Shown here piece by piece: positions 1-8,536 of a stretch of DNA of 64,000 bases; the first letter of the stretch is position 1; every line of letters starts with the position of its first letter. The stretch comes from Streptomyces sp. cf386 (GTDB taxonomy: Bacteria > Actinomycetota > Actinomycetes > Streptomycetales > Streptomycetaceae). Position numbers and translations under genes: made by a program. The DNA lies in the NCBI RefSeq assembly GCF_900103585.1, contig NZ_FNHV01000005.1:124001-188000 (forward strand). The letters run 5' to 3'. Below the pieces are notes generated by a model. That model ran no database searches, was not told the DNA's origin, and saw only the letters and a program-made list of their open reading frames with translations.

Positions 1-60
1 AACAGGCCACGTGAGGGGGACCTTTGTGGAGGCGTCTGAACCGCCGTCCGGGGAGCCCTC

Positions 61-1227
61 TCAGGCGTCCGGGGCCGTGGAGCCCACGAGCCACATCGAG
101 AAGAACTGGGACCCGCCGCCGTAGGCGTGCCCGAGCACCTTCCTGGCCCGCTCCACCTGGTGGTCCCCGGCCTGTCCGCGCGCCTGAAGGGCGGCCTCCG
201 CGAAGCGGATCATGCCGGAGGCCCCGATGGGGTTGGTGGACAGGACGCCGCCCGACATGTTGACGGGCAGATCGCCGTCCAGCTCGGTCACCCCGGCTTC
301 CGTGAGCTTCCAGCCCTCGCCCTCGGCGGCGAAGCCCAGGTTCTCCAGCCACATGGGCTCGTACCAGGAGAACGGCACGTACATCTCGACGGCGTCGATG
401 TCCCGGCGCGGATCGGCGATCCCCGCCTGCCGGTACACGTCGGCCGCGCAGTCCTTGCCTGCCTGCGGTGAGACGAAGTCCTTGCCCGCGAACAGGGTGG
501 GCTCGCTGCGCATCGCGCCGCCGAGCATCCAGGCGGGCGGTCGGGGCGCGCGGGCGGCCCCGGCACGGTCGGTGAGGATCATCGCGCAGGCGCCGTCGGA
601 GGAGGGGCAGGTCTCCGAGTAGCGGATCGGGTCCCACAGCATGGGCGAGGCCTGGACCTTCTCCAGGGTGATGTCGTGCTCGTGGAGATGGGCGTAGGGG
701 TTCTTCAGCGCGTTGCGCCGGTCCTTGTACGCCACCAGCGAGCCGACCGTGTCGGGTGCACCGCTGCGCCGCATGTACGCGCGCACGTGCGGCGCGAAGA
801 AGCCGCCCGCCCCGGCCAGCAGGGGCTGCTGGAAGGGGATCGGCAGGGACAGTCCCCACATGGCGTTCGACTCGGACTGCTTCTCGAAGGCCAGCGTCAG
901 GACGGTGCCGTGCACGCGGGCGGCGACCAGGTTGGCGGCGACGAGGGCCGTGGAGCCGCCGACCGAGCCGGCCGTGTGCACCCGGAGCATGGGCTTGCCC
1001 ACCGCGCCGAGCGCGTCGGCGAGATACAGCTCCGGCATCATGACGCCCTCGAAGAAGTCGGGCGCCTTGCCGATGACGACGGCGTCGATGTCCGGCCAGG
1101 TCAACTCGGCGTCGTCGAGGGCACGTCGGGCGGCCTCACGGACGAGCCCGGCGATCGACACGTCCCGGCGCGCCGCCACGTGCTTGGTCTGGCCGATCCC
1201 TACGACGGCCACGGGCTCCTTGCTCAT
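61..1227 (-). CDS. Thiolase-fold lipid-transfer protein (Ltp-like), probable aldolase partner
   Basis: This 388-residue protein has the fold signatures of SCP-x type thiolases. The nucleophilic Cys site reads TAGSVGGSTAL, so Cys appears replaced by Ser. The usual GHPIGATG box is STNPIGASG, with His lost, and the C-terminal Cys box is HAYGGGSQF. A normal thiolysis mechanism is therefore unlikely. Actinobacterial Ltp2-type proteins with the same losses act as acyl-CoA retro-aldolases together with a DUF35 OB-fold partner, and such a partner is encoded two genes upstream. The ATG at 1227 was chosen because an AAGGGGA ribosome binding site precedes it and it overlaps the stop of the upstream gene (ATGA, 1224-1227). 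This is the last gene of a four-gene minus-strand operon. Cytoplasmic; the substrate is unknown. Confidence 0.82.
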   Translation of the reverse strand: MSKEPVAVVGIGQTKHVAARRDVSIAGLVREAARRALDDAELTWPDIDAVVIGKAPDFFEGVMMPELYLADALGAVGKPMLRVHTAGSVGGSTALVAANLVAARVHGTVLTLAFEKQSESNAMWGLSLPIPFQQPLLAGAGGFFAPHVRAYMRRSGAPDTVGSLVAYKDRRNALKNPYAHLHEHDITLEKVQASPMLWDPIRYSETCPSSDGACAMILTDRAGAARAPRPPAWMLGGAMRSEPTLFAGKDFVSPQAGKDCAADVYRQAGIADPRRDIDAVEMYVPFSWYEPMWLENLGFAAEGEGWKLTEAGVTELDGDLPVNMSGGVLSTNPIGASGMIRFAEAALQARGQAGDHQVERARKVLGHAYGGGSQFFSMWLVGSTAPDA

Positions 1228-2273
1228 CGCGGATCCCCTTCGAGTACGGCGACCAGGTTCTGTTGCAGACACGGGCCGGAGGTGGCGTGCGCGAGCGCCC
1301 GGTCGGACTCGCCCCGGTGGATACGGGCGGCGGCCTCTCCGATGCGGATGAGCCCGGCGGCCATGACGGGGTTGGCGGCGAGGGCCCCGCCCGAGGGGTT
1401 GACGCGCACGCTGTCGTCGAGCCTCAGCGCCTTGCGCAGCACGACCTCCTGCGCGGTGAAAGGCGCGTGCAACTCGGCGGTGTCGACGGGCCGTTCGAAC
1501 GCACCCGCCCTTTCGGCGGCCAGCCGGGCGGAAGGCGAGTCGGTCAGATCACGCACCCCGAGGCTGTGCGCTTCGATGCGGTGGTCGATGCCGCGGATCC
1601 AGGCGGGCCTGGCGCACAGTTCCCGGGCCCGCTCCCCCGCCGCGAGGACCACGGCGGCGGCCCCGTCGCCGATCGGCGGGCAGTCGCCGGTACGCAGCGG
1701 TCGTACGACGTACTCCCCCTGCGGCACCGAACCCCGCAGCTGCGCATGGGAGTTGGCGGTGGCGTCCGCGCGGCTGCGGGCGGCGACGGTGGCGAGCGCG
1801 GGTTCGTCCGTGTCACCGGCGTCGATGAGGGCCTGCGCCTGGAGGGCGGCCAGGGCTACGGAGTCGGGCCAGAGGGGGGCGACGTAGTAGGGGTCGAGCT
1901 GGCGGGTCAGGACGTCGCGCAGGGGGCCGGGTGAGGACTTGCCGTAGGAGTAGACGAGCGCGGTGTCGGCGTCCCCCGTGAGCAGCTTGGTCCAGGCCTC
2001 GTACAGCGCCCAGGCACCGTCCATCTCGACGTGCGACTCGGAGATCGGCGGCCAGGCGCCGACGCCGTCGAGGGCGAGGGTGAAGGAGAAGGCGCGGCCG
2101 GCGAGGTAGTCGCTGGAGCCGGAGCAGGTGAAGCCGATGTCGGCGGTCTTGAGGCCGGTCTGCGCGAGCACCTCGTGCAGGACGGGCATGAGCATCTCCA
2201 CCTCGGAGAGCTCCTCGCTGGTGCGCCGGTGGTCGGTCTGTGCGAAGGCCACGACGGCGATCTCACGGTTCAC
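1224..2273 (-). CDS. Second thiolase-fold protein (lipid-transfer/acetyl-CoA acetyltransferase-like)
   Basis: A 349-residue thiolase-superfamily protein that differs from its downstream neighbour. At the expected nucleophile it reads ISESHVEMDGAWALYEAW with no Cys, and the usual His box is AANPVMAAG. A Cys survives only in the C-terminal box (HATSGPCLQQ). It probably forms a hetero-oligomer with the neighbouring thiolase-like protein and the DUF35 protein, by analogy with Ltp/DUF35 pairs. The GTG start at 2273 overlaps the stop of the DUF35 gene (GTGA, 2270-2273) and its own stop overlaps the next start, so all three products are probably made in linked amounts. A plain acetyl-CoA acetyltransferase is the weaker alternative. 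Confidence 0.8.
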   Translation of the reverse strand: MNREIAVVAFAQTDHRRTSEELSEVEMLMPVLHEVLAQTGLKTADIGFTCSGSSDYLAGRAFSFTLALDGVGAWPPISESHVEMDGAWALYEAWTKLLTGDADTALVYSYGKSSPGPLRDVLTRQLDPYYVAPLWPDSVALAALQAQALIDAGDTDEPALATVAARSRADATANSHAQLRGSVPQGEYVVRPLRTGDCPPIGDGAAAVVLAAGERARELCARPAWIRGIDHRIEAHSLGVRDLTDSPSARLAAERAGAFERPVDTAELHAPFTAQEVVLRKALRLDDSVRVNPSGGALAANPVMAAGLIRIGEAAARIHRGESDRALAHATSGPCLQQNLVAVLEGDPR

Positions 2274-3211
2274 AGCAGCTCCCGGTAGGTGTCGTAGTCC
2301 GCGTCGGGCTCGCCGGTGGGCCGGTAGTGGTCGGGGTAGCGGGCGCCTTCGGTCCACACCGGTTCGACGCGCAGACCCATGCGCACCTGGTCGTACGGGA
2401 TGCCGCCGATACGGCCGTGCAGGGCGAGGTCGGCGCCGTCGAGGGCGATGTGGGCGTAGACGTACGGCACTTCGATGTCCAGGTTCTTCGCCTTGATGTT
2501 GACGATGCAGAACGTGGTGACTGTGCCGCCTGGACCTACCTCGACCTGTTCCGATGTGGCGACCCCACATGTGGGGCACGCACCCCTCGGCGGGACGTAC
2601 ACCTTGCGGCAGGACGGGCAGCGCTCCCCGACGTTGCGGTTTTCGGCCAGGGCGTTGATGTAGGCGGTCTGGGCGCGGCCGGGTGAGTAGGTGTAGTCGA
2701 GACGGGCGGCGGCGACGATGCCGGTGATCGGGTCGTCGAACTCGCCGCTGTGGCCCTTGGGTTCGGCAGGGTCGCCGTCGTACGGCTCGAAGCAGGCGAT
2801 GTCGGTGATGGCGCCGGTGCGGTCCTCGGCCCAGCGGACCCGGACGCGCATGCCGGTGTGCACGGCGTCGGGGCCGGGGGCGTCCAGGGCGTGCAGGAGA
2901 GCGGTGTCGGCGCCGTCGAGGCGGACCAGGACCCAGGCGAAGGGGGTGTCCAGGGGCTGGTCGCGGCGGGGGGCGTGGTTCCAGGCCCAGGTGGTGACCG
3001 TGCCCGTCGGGGCGACCTCGACCAGATCGCGGATCTCCTCGGCGGTGACGGGGTCGTACTCGACGGGCGGGACGAGCGTGCGGCCGTCGCCGGTCCGCAC
3101 CCCGAGCACGATGCGTTCGCGCAGGCCGGTGAGGAAGGCGCTCTGGACGGGGCCGAGGGAGCGGGTGAAGGGGAACTCGACGACGAGGGGCGCTTTGAGG
3201 ACTTCGGGCAC
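2270..3211 (-). CDS. Double OB-fold DUF35 protein with one zinc ribbon
   Basis: A 313-residue protein built from two DUF35-like OB-fold halves. The C-terminal half (about residues 180-313) carries a clear zinc ribbon, CPSCRKVYVPPRGACPTC, followed by an acyl-CoA-associated OB-fold. The N-terminal half (about 1-165) resembles the same unit without the four cysteines. DUF35 proteins bind thiolase-like or aldolase partners and help position acyl-CoA substrates, as in ChsH2-Ltp2. Two OB-folds encoded next to two thiolase-like genes suggest one OB unit per thiolase subunit, which is inference. GTG start with GAGAGGGAG upstream; 13 bases separate it from the crotonase gene. Confidence 0.85.
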   Translation of the reverse strand: MPEVLKAPLVVEFPFTRSLGPVQSAFLTGLRERIVLGVRTGDGRTLVPPVEYDPVTAEEIRDLVEVAPTGTVTTWAWNHAPRRDQPLDTPFAWVLVRLDGADTALLHALDAPGPDAVHTGMRVRVRWAEDRTGAITDIACFEPYDGDPAEPKGHSGEFDDPITGIVAAARLDYTYSPGRAQTAYINALAENRNVGERCPSCRKVYVPPRGACPTCGVATSEQVEVGPGGTVTTFCIVNIKAKNLDIEVPYVYAHIALDGADLALHGRIGGIPYDQVRMGLRVEPVWTEGARYPDHYRPTGEPDADYDTYRELL

Positions 3212-3224
3212 GGTGGCTCCCTCT

Positions 3225-4025
3225 CTAGACTCGCTTGTAGACGGGCGGCCGCTTCTCCGCGAAGGCGCGGGCGCCTTCCTTGGCGTCTGCGGTGTCGAAG
3301 ATCGGCCAGCCGCGCCCCAGTTCGGCGGCCAGGCCGTCGGTCTCGGTCAGCTCGGCGGTGTCGTAGACCGACGCCTTGACGGCCTCGACGGCCAGCGGCC
3401 CGCAGGCGTTGATCTGCTCGGCGATCTCCAGGGCCTTGGCCAGGGCCGTGCCGTCGGGGACCACGTGCCCGATCAGGCCGATGTCGGCGGCTTCCCGAGC
3501 GTCGTAAGGGCGTCCGGTGAGCAGCATCTCCAGGGCGTGGGTGCGCGGGATCTGGCGTTGCAGGCGGACCGTGGAACCGCCGATCGGGAACAGCCCGCGT
3601 TTCACCTCGAAGAGCCCGAAGGTGGCCGACTCGCCCGCGACCCGGATGTCGGTGCCCTGGAGTATCTCGGTGCCGCCGGCCACGCAGTACCCCTCGACGG
3701 CGGCGATCACCGGCTTGCGGGGGCGATGGTGGCGCAGCATCGCCTTCCAGTGCAGGTCCGGGTCGGCCTTCAGCCGGTCCCGGTGGTGCTCGCCCTCCAT
3801 GCCCTGCCCGGCCAGCGCCTTGAGGTCCATCCCGGCGCAGAAGGCGCCGCCCGCCCCGGTGAGCACGATGGAGCGGATCGCGTCGTCCTCGTCGGCCTCG
3901 ATCCAGCCGTCGTACAGCCCGACGAGCATGGACAGCGAGAGCGCGTTCCTGGCCTCGGGCCTGTTCAGCGTGAGCACCAGTGTGGCGCCTTCGCGCCGCA
4001 CGGTGAGGTGTTCCGTCCCACCCAT
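3225..4025 (-). CDS. Crotonase-family enoyl-CoA hydratase
   Basis: A 266-residue protein of standard crotonase length. The first oxyanion-hole motif is GAGGAFCAGMDL and the second region is AVEGYCVAGGTEIL, followed by the family pattern FGLFEVKRGLFPIGGS. Members hydrate enoyl-CoA or perform related isomerase and lyase reactions in the cytoplasm. It is the first gene of the operon, so its hydroxyacyl-CoA product could feed the downstream thiolase-fold/DUF35 set. The ATG at 4025 was chosen over an out-of-frame ATG 7 bases upstream, because GAGGGGAG is well placed for it. A palindromic operator-like site lies 66-82 bases upstream. Confidence 0.87.
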   Translation of the reverse strand: MGGTEHLTVRREGATLVLTLNRPEARNALSLSMLVGLYDGWIEADEDDAIRSIVLTGAGGAFCAGMDLKALAGQGMEGEHHRDRLKADPDLHWKAMLRHHRPRKPVIAAVEGYCVAGGTEILQGTDIRVAGESATFGLFEVKRGLFPIGGSTVRLQRQIPRTHALEMLLTGRPYDAREAADIGLIGHVVPDGTALAKALEIAEQINACGPLAVEAVKASVYDTAELTETDGLAAELGRGWPIFDTADAKEGARAFAEKRPPVYKRV

Positions 4026-4090
4026 CGCCCATCTCCCCTCTGAAAGAACGAGAACAGGTTGCAGTAGGCGGGGAGGCACTTCAAGGGTTT

Positions 4091-4107
4091 TCTGACAGAC
4101 AGTCAGA
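4091..4107. promoter_or_regulatory. Operator-like palindrome in the divergent promoter region (copy 1)
   Basis: Perfect inverted repeat TCTGAC-N5-GTCAGA between the crotonase operon (starts 4025, minus) and the acyl-CoA synthetase (starts 4192, plus). The flanks read TTT before and TTT after. A closely matching site occurs at 25362-25378. The size and symmetry fit a TetR-family repressor dimer. No TetR gene lies in this window. Confidence 0.6.
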
Positions 4108-4191
4108 TTTCTTGTGCGCGGACCCTTCACACTTGTGCCGCCCTTTGCTCTGATGACCGGCAGCCGGTGGTGAGCGAGGTCAGGAGGAGCG

Positions 4192-5820
4192 GTGGAGTAC
4201 AACCTTGCCGACCTGTTCGAGTCGGTCGTCGACGTGGTTCCGGGCCGCGAGGCGCTTGTGTACATCGACCAGCCGGGCACAGGCGCGGAACGCCGTCTGA
4301 CGTACGCGGAGCTGGACACGGCCGCCAACCGGATCGCCCACCATCTGATCGACAGCGGGATACGGCCCGGCGAGCACCTCGGGCTCCACCTCTACAACGG
4401 GGTCGAGTACCTGCAGACGGTATTGGGCTGCCTCAAAGCGCGGATCGTTCCCGTCAATGTGAACTACCGGTATGTGGAAGAGGAGTTGGTGTACCTGTAC
4501 CGGGACGCCGATCTGGTGGCCCTGGTCTTCGACACCGAGTTCACGGAGCGGGTGGCCGCGGCGCTTCCGCAGGTGGACGGGCTGCGGCATCTGGTGCGGG
4601 TGGGCGGTGCGGCTCCGGGTTCGGCGGCGGCGCCGGTCGTGCCTGCAGTGGCCTTCGCGGACGCCGAGCGCGGCGGGTCGCCCGAGCGAGGGTTCCCGGC
4701 GCGGTCCGGCGACGACCAGTTCATCATCTACACGGGCGGCACCACCGGCATGCCCAAGGGTGTGATGTGGCGCCAGGAGGACCTGTTCTTCTCGGGGCTG
4801 GGCGGCGGTGCGCCGACCGGCGAGCCGGTGCAGAAGCCCGAGGAGCTCGCCGAGCGCGTGGCTGCGGGCGGCGACGGGATCACCTTCTTCCCGACCGCCC
4901 CGCTGATGCACGGGACATCCACGCTGACCGCCTTCATCGGCTTCAACTTCGGCCAACGCGTCGTGATCCACCGCAAGTTCGCACCGGAGGAAGTGCTGCG
5001 GACGATCGAGAAGGAGAAGGTCACCAGCATGTCGCTGGTCGGCGACGCGATGCTGCGCCCCCTGGTCGACGCCCTCAGCGGGCCCATGAAGGGCACGGAC
5101 TGCTCGTCGATGTTCAGCGTGTCGTCGTCCGGGGCGATCATGTCCGACACGGTGCGCCGGCAGTTCCAGGCACTCGTCCCGAATGTCCTGCTGCTGAACA
5201 ACTTCGGCTCCTCGGAGTCCGGCTTCAACGGTACGGCGACCGAGGACTCCGGCCCCGAGCGCGGCTTCCGCGTCCGCGTCAACTCCCGTACACAGGTGGT
5301 CGATCCGGCCACGCACGCGCCGGTCGCAGTGGGCGAGGTGGGCAGGATCGCGCAGTGCGGCCATGTGCCCCTCGGCTACTACAACGACCCGGGGAAAACG
5401 GCCGAGACCTTCTTCGAGAAGGACGGCGCGCGGTGGGTGTTGCTCGGCGACATGGCCACGGTCGACGCGGAGGGCGTCGTGACCGTGCTGGGCCGCGGCT
5501 CGCAGTGCATCAACACCGGGGGCGAGAAGGTGTACCCGGAGGAGGTCGAGCAGGCGCTCAAGTCCCATCCCGACGTGTACGACGCGTTGGTGGCCGGGGT
5601 ACCGGACGCGAAGTGGGGGCACCATGTGGCGGCTGTGGTGCAGTTGCGGTCGGGGGCTGTCCAGCCGTCGTTGTCGGACATCCAGACGCACTGCCGCTCC
5701 CATCTCGCGGGGTACAAGATCCCGCGCCAGTTGGTGATCGCGGACTCGATCCGGCGCTCGCCGAGCGGGAAGGCGGACTACCGGTGGGCGCGGGAGGTCG
5801 CGTCGGCCGCGGACGGGTGA
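4192..5820 (+). CDS. FadD19-like acyl-CoA synthetase
   Basis: A 542-residue ANL-superfamily ligase that adenylates a carboxylic acid and transfers it to CoA. The phosphate-binding loop is YTGGTTGMPKGVMWRQE, a variant I associate with actinobacterial FadD17/FadD19 steroid or branched-chain acyl-CoA synthetases. Downstream are LLNNFGSSESGFNG (A5-type motif), GRGSQCINTGGEKVYPEE (hinge region) and the late RRSPSGKADY lysine motif. The GTG at 4192 follows AGGAGGAG closely. It is transcribed divergently from the crotonase/thiolase operon and probably supplies its acyl-CoA substrate. Steroid-side-chain specificity is only a guess; medium-chain or terpenoid acids are equally possible. Confidence 0.86.
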   Translation: MEYNLADLFESVVDVVPGREALVYIDQPGTGAERRLTYAELDTAANRIAHHLIDSGIRPGEHLGLHLYNGVEYLQTVLGCLKARIVPVNVNYRYVEEELVYLYRDADLVALVFDTEFTERVAAALPQVDGLRHLVRVGGAAPGSAAAPVVPAVAFADAERGGSPERGFPARSGDDQFIIYTGGTTGMPKGVMWRQEDLFFSGLGGGAPTGEPVQKPEELAERVAAGGDGITFFPTAPLMHGTSTLTAFIGFNFGQRVVIHRKFAPEEVLRTIEKEKVTSMSLVGDAMLRPLVDALSGPMKGTDCSSMFSVSSSGAIMSDTVRRQFQALVPNVLLLNNFGSSESGFNGTATEDSGPERGFRVRVNSRTQVVDPATHAPVAVGEVGRIAQCGHVPLGYYNDPGKTAETFFEKDGARWVLLGDMATVDAEGVVTVLGRGSQCINTGGEKVYPEEVEQALKSHPDVYDALVAGVPDAKWGHHVAAVVQLRSGAVQPSLSDIQTHCRSHLAGYKIPRQLVIADSIRRSPSGKADYRWAREVASAADG

Positions 5821-5936
5821 ATTCCGGGCAGCTCGGATTGAACCTAAGGTGACGTGCGGACGTACTCGTGGTGGCAGGCTCGCCCATAGGGCGCTGTCTG
5901 CCATGCCATCGCAAGACCGCACGGAAGGACCACCGG

Positions 5937-7826
5937 GTGTCGCTCTTCACTCGCTCTCGTCAGCCAACGGACCCTGCTGAGGGCGGGGCGGACAGGGACG
6001 AGGACACCGCCGCGACAGAGGAAGCCTCGGAAGGGGCGGATGGGGCGGCGGACGCGACGGAACCGGTGGCAGACGCGGCTGACGCGTCGAAAGCCGCCCA
6101 AGCAACCGCGACGGCCACGGAGGCGGACGGCGCCAAGGAGACCGACCCCGCGGAAGCGCCCGCCTCCCCCTCCCCCGGCTGGTTCGGCTGGCGCCGCCGC
6201 TACCCCCGTACGGCACGCGGCGTCACCGTGGGAACGACGGTCCTGGCCGGTGCGCTCCTGCTCTTCGCGCTCCTCGTGCCGAACCGCCTCGAACGGCTCG
6301 GCCCCGAGGCGTTCTTCCGGCTCCCGGCCGAGGGGATCCTGCTCGCGGGCCTGCTGCTGGCGCTGCCGCCCCGGTCACGACGGCTGACGGCGAGGGTGGC
6401 GGGAGCGCTCCTCGGGCTGCTCACCGTCCTGAAGTTCGTCGACATGGGCTTCTACCAGGTGCTGGCCCGCCCCTTCGACCTCGTCCTGGACTGGATACTG
6501 CTCGACGACGCGGCGGAGTTCGTCCGGGAGACGTTCGGGCGGACCGGTCAGGTGCTCGCGGTGGTCGGCGTGATCGTCCTGCTCCTCGCCGTGCTCGTCC
6601 TCATGACGCTGGCGATGGTGCGGGTGACGAACCTCATGGTCCGTCACCGGCCCACCGCCGCCCGCACGACGCTGATCCTGGGGACCGCCTGGATGACCTG
6701 CATGACGCTGGGCGTCCAGGTCGCCGGCGTCCCACTGGCCACCAAGGGCAACGCCGAGTTCGTCAACAACCGTGTCGAGCAGGTGCGCGCGGGCCTGAAG
6801 GACGGACAGATCTTCCAGAAGCAGGCGGCGGTGGACGCCTTCGCCCAGACACCGCCGGACCAGTTGCTGACGGGGCTTCGCGGCAAGGACGTGCTGTTCA
6901 CGTTCATCGAGAGCTACGGCCGTGTCGCGATCGACGACCCGGCGATGGCGCCGCAGATCGACTCGGTGCTCAAGGAGGGGACCAACTCGCTCAAGGCGGC
7001 CGGGTTCCAGTCCCGCAGCGCCTGGCTGAAGTCGCCGGTGACGGGGGCGGGGAGCTGGCTGGCGCACTCCACGTTCCTCTCCGGTCTGTGGATCAAGAAC
7101 CAGCAGCGGTACCGGAGTCTGACGACCAGCGACCGCGCGACGCTGAACAGCTACTTCCGCAAGACCGGCGCCTGGCGCACGGTCGGCGTCGTGCCCGGGG
7201 TGCGGCGGGCCTGGCCGGAGGGCAAGTACTTCGCCCTGGACCACATCTACGACTCCGAGCACCTGGGCTACCACGGCCCGTACTTCAGCTGGACGCCCGT
7301 ACCCGACCAGTTCAGCCTGGAGGCCTTCCAGCGTCTGGAGCACGGCAAGAAGAACCGCGAGCCGATCATGGCGGAGATCATCCTGGCCTCCAGCCACAAC
7401 CCCTGGTCCCCCATCGCCCGCATGATCGACTGGGACGACCTCGGCGACGGCTCGGTCTTCCACCAGATCAAGAAGGAGGGCACGGACCCCAAGGAGGTCT
7501 GGAAGGACCCCGAGCGCGTCCGCACCGAGTACCGCCGCGCCATCGAGTACTCGATCCGCAGCCTCACCGAGTGGGTGGAGCGCTACGGCACCGACGACAC
7601 GGTCCTCGTCTTCCTCGGCGACCACCAGCCCGTCCCGACGGTCACCGCGGGCAGCACGAGCAAGGACGTCCCCGTCACGATCGTCGCCCGCGACCAGAAG
7701 GTCCTGGACCACATCGCCGACTGGAACTGGACGGACGGCCTCAAGCCCGCCGAGAACGCTCCGACCTGGGGCATGGACCGCTTCCGGGACCGGTTCATGA
7801 CGGCGTACGGGCCCCGGACGGGCTGA
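5937..7826 (+). CDS. Membrane-anchored sulfatase-fold (alkaline phosphatase superfamily) enzyme
   Basis: A 629-residue protein. An acidic, Ala/Glu/Asp-rich tail of about 75 residues is followed by four or five membrane segments (about residues 85-270). A large extracytoplasmic domain then carries sulfatase-family patterns: DVLFTFIESYGR at its start, a central GYHGPYFSWTPVPDQF, and VFLGDHQPVPTV near the end, which supplies metal-binding Asp/His residues. The layout resembles LTA-synthase or phosphoglycerol-transferase-like proteins, so modification of a cell-surface polymer is plausible. No substrate can be assigned. The GTG at 5937 was chosen because GGAAGGA precedes it; an in-frame start at 5868 would add 23 residues without a ribosome binding site. 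Probably monocistronic. Confidence 0.78.
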   Translation: MSLFTRSRQPTDPAEGGADRDEDTAATEEASEGADGAADATEPVADAADASKAAQATATATEADGAKETDPAEAPASPSPGWFGWRRRYPRTARGVTVGTTVLAGALLLFALLVPNRLERLGPEAFFRLPAEGILLAGLLLALPPRSRRLTARVAGALLGLLTVLKFVDMGFYQVLARPFDLVLDWILLDDAAEFVRETFGRTGQVLAVVGVIVLLLAVLVLMTLAMVRVTNLMVRHRPTAARTTLILGTAWMTCMTLGVQVAGVPLATKGNAEFVNNRVEQVRAGLKDGQIFQKQAAVDAFAQTPPDQLLTGLRGKDVLFTFIESYGRVAIDDPAMAPQIDSVLKEGTNSLKAAGFQSRSAWLKSPVTGAGSWLAHSTFLSGLWIKNQQRYRSLTTSDRATLNSYFRKTGAWRTVGVVPGVRRAWPEGKYFALDHIYDSEHLGYHGPYFSWTPVPDQFSLEAFQRLEHGKKNREPIMAEIILASSHNPWSPIARMIDWDDLGDGSVFHQIKKEGTDPKEVWKDPERVRTEYRRAIEYSIRSLTEWVERYGTDDTVLVFLGDHQPVPTVTAGSTSKDVPVTIVARDQKVLDHIADWNWTDGLKPAENAPTWGMDRFRDRFMTAYGPRTG

Positions 7827-7994
7827 GCGGGCGGCAGCCGGGGAGAGCCGGCAGCCGGGGGGGGGTCGACAGTCGGGGGGGCTTCGCCTGGGGGCGGAAG
7901 CACCGTATGGCGTAGCTGTACGCGACGGCGCACGGGTGGCATCCCTACGGTCGCAATGACGGTCGTCGAGGCCTCAGGACCTAAGGGGAACCCC

Positions 7995-8420
7995 GTGAAC
8001 ATACCCATACGCGCACTGTGCGCGACCGCCCTCACCGTTGTCGTCACCGCCGGACCGGCGGTCCAGATCGCCCACGCACACGGCGACCTGAACTGCAGCG
8101 ACTTCCGCTTCCGGGAAGACGCCGAGGCCGAGTTCAACCGCAATCTCAGCGACCCCCACCGCTTGGACGAGGACCGGGGGCGGAACGACAACATCGTCTG
8201 CGAGTTCCTGCCCCGCCGCGGCACGGCCGTGGCGGTCGTCCCCCCCGTGGCGGTACTCCCCACGCTCACGCCGCTCCCCACCCTGGGAGTCAGAGGCGGC
8301 CTGGGCGGCAGCACGGGGCCGGCGGACTTCGAGGTGGCGCTGGGAGCGGGCATGGCCGCCTGCGCGCTGGGGCTGACCGCCGGATACGTCGTACACCGGC
8401 GCCGGCGAGCGCGGAGCTAG
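7995..8420 (+). CDS. Small exported protein with excalibur calcium-binding domain
   Basis: A 141-residue protein with a Sec signal peptide (hydrophobic core about residues 6-25, cleavage near AHA). An excalibur-type domain follows: DLNCSDF, then a DPHRLDEDRGRNDNIVCE segment with the two Cys and acidic ligands typical of the family. A Pro/Thr/Leu linker leads to a C-terminal membrane helix and the basic tail HRRRRARS, so the protein is probably membrane-tethered facing outside. Excalibur domains resemble calcium-binding loops; the function is otherwise unknown. The GTG at 7995 is preceded by AAGGGGAA. The 168-base gap before it holds two G-tracts (7857-7865 and 7874-7880). Confidence 0.75.
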   Translation: MNIPIRALCATALTVVVTAGPAVQIAHAHGDLNCSDFRFREDAEAEFNRNLSDPHRLDEDRGRNDNIVCEFLPRRGTAVAVVPPVAVLPTLTPLPTLGVRGGLGGSTGPADFEVALGAGMAACALGLTAGYVVHRRRRARS

Positions 8421-8489
8421 CTCATCGCCTCGCACCGGTCGCCTCCCGTTCTGCGCCGTTGCCCCCGGCCCCATTCCGAGGCGGCAGGC

Positions 8490-8523
8490 GTACGGCCGGA
8501 GAGCGGCAACTCCCCGGCCGTAC
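8490..8523. terminator. Bidirectional hairpin terminator
   Basis: Perfect 10-bp arms GTACGGCCGG / CCGGCCGTAC with a 14-base loop. It lies between the convergent ends of the excalibur gene (8420) and the antiporter (8537). There is no U-tract, which is usual in Streptomyces. Confidence 0.7.
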
Positions 8524-8536
8524 CAGGTGCCCCCGC

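Noticed and set aside
1..60. Part of a gene at the left edge
   Set aside because: Only 60 bases lie left of the thiolase stop. No coding pattern or terminator could be supported.
5821..5936. Promoter with TTGAAC as -35 element before the sulfatase-fold gene
   Set aside because: No convincing -10 element at proper spacing, and too little information for a Streptomyces promoter call.
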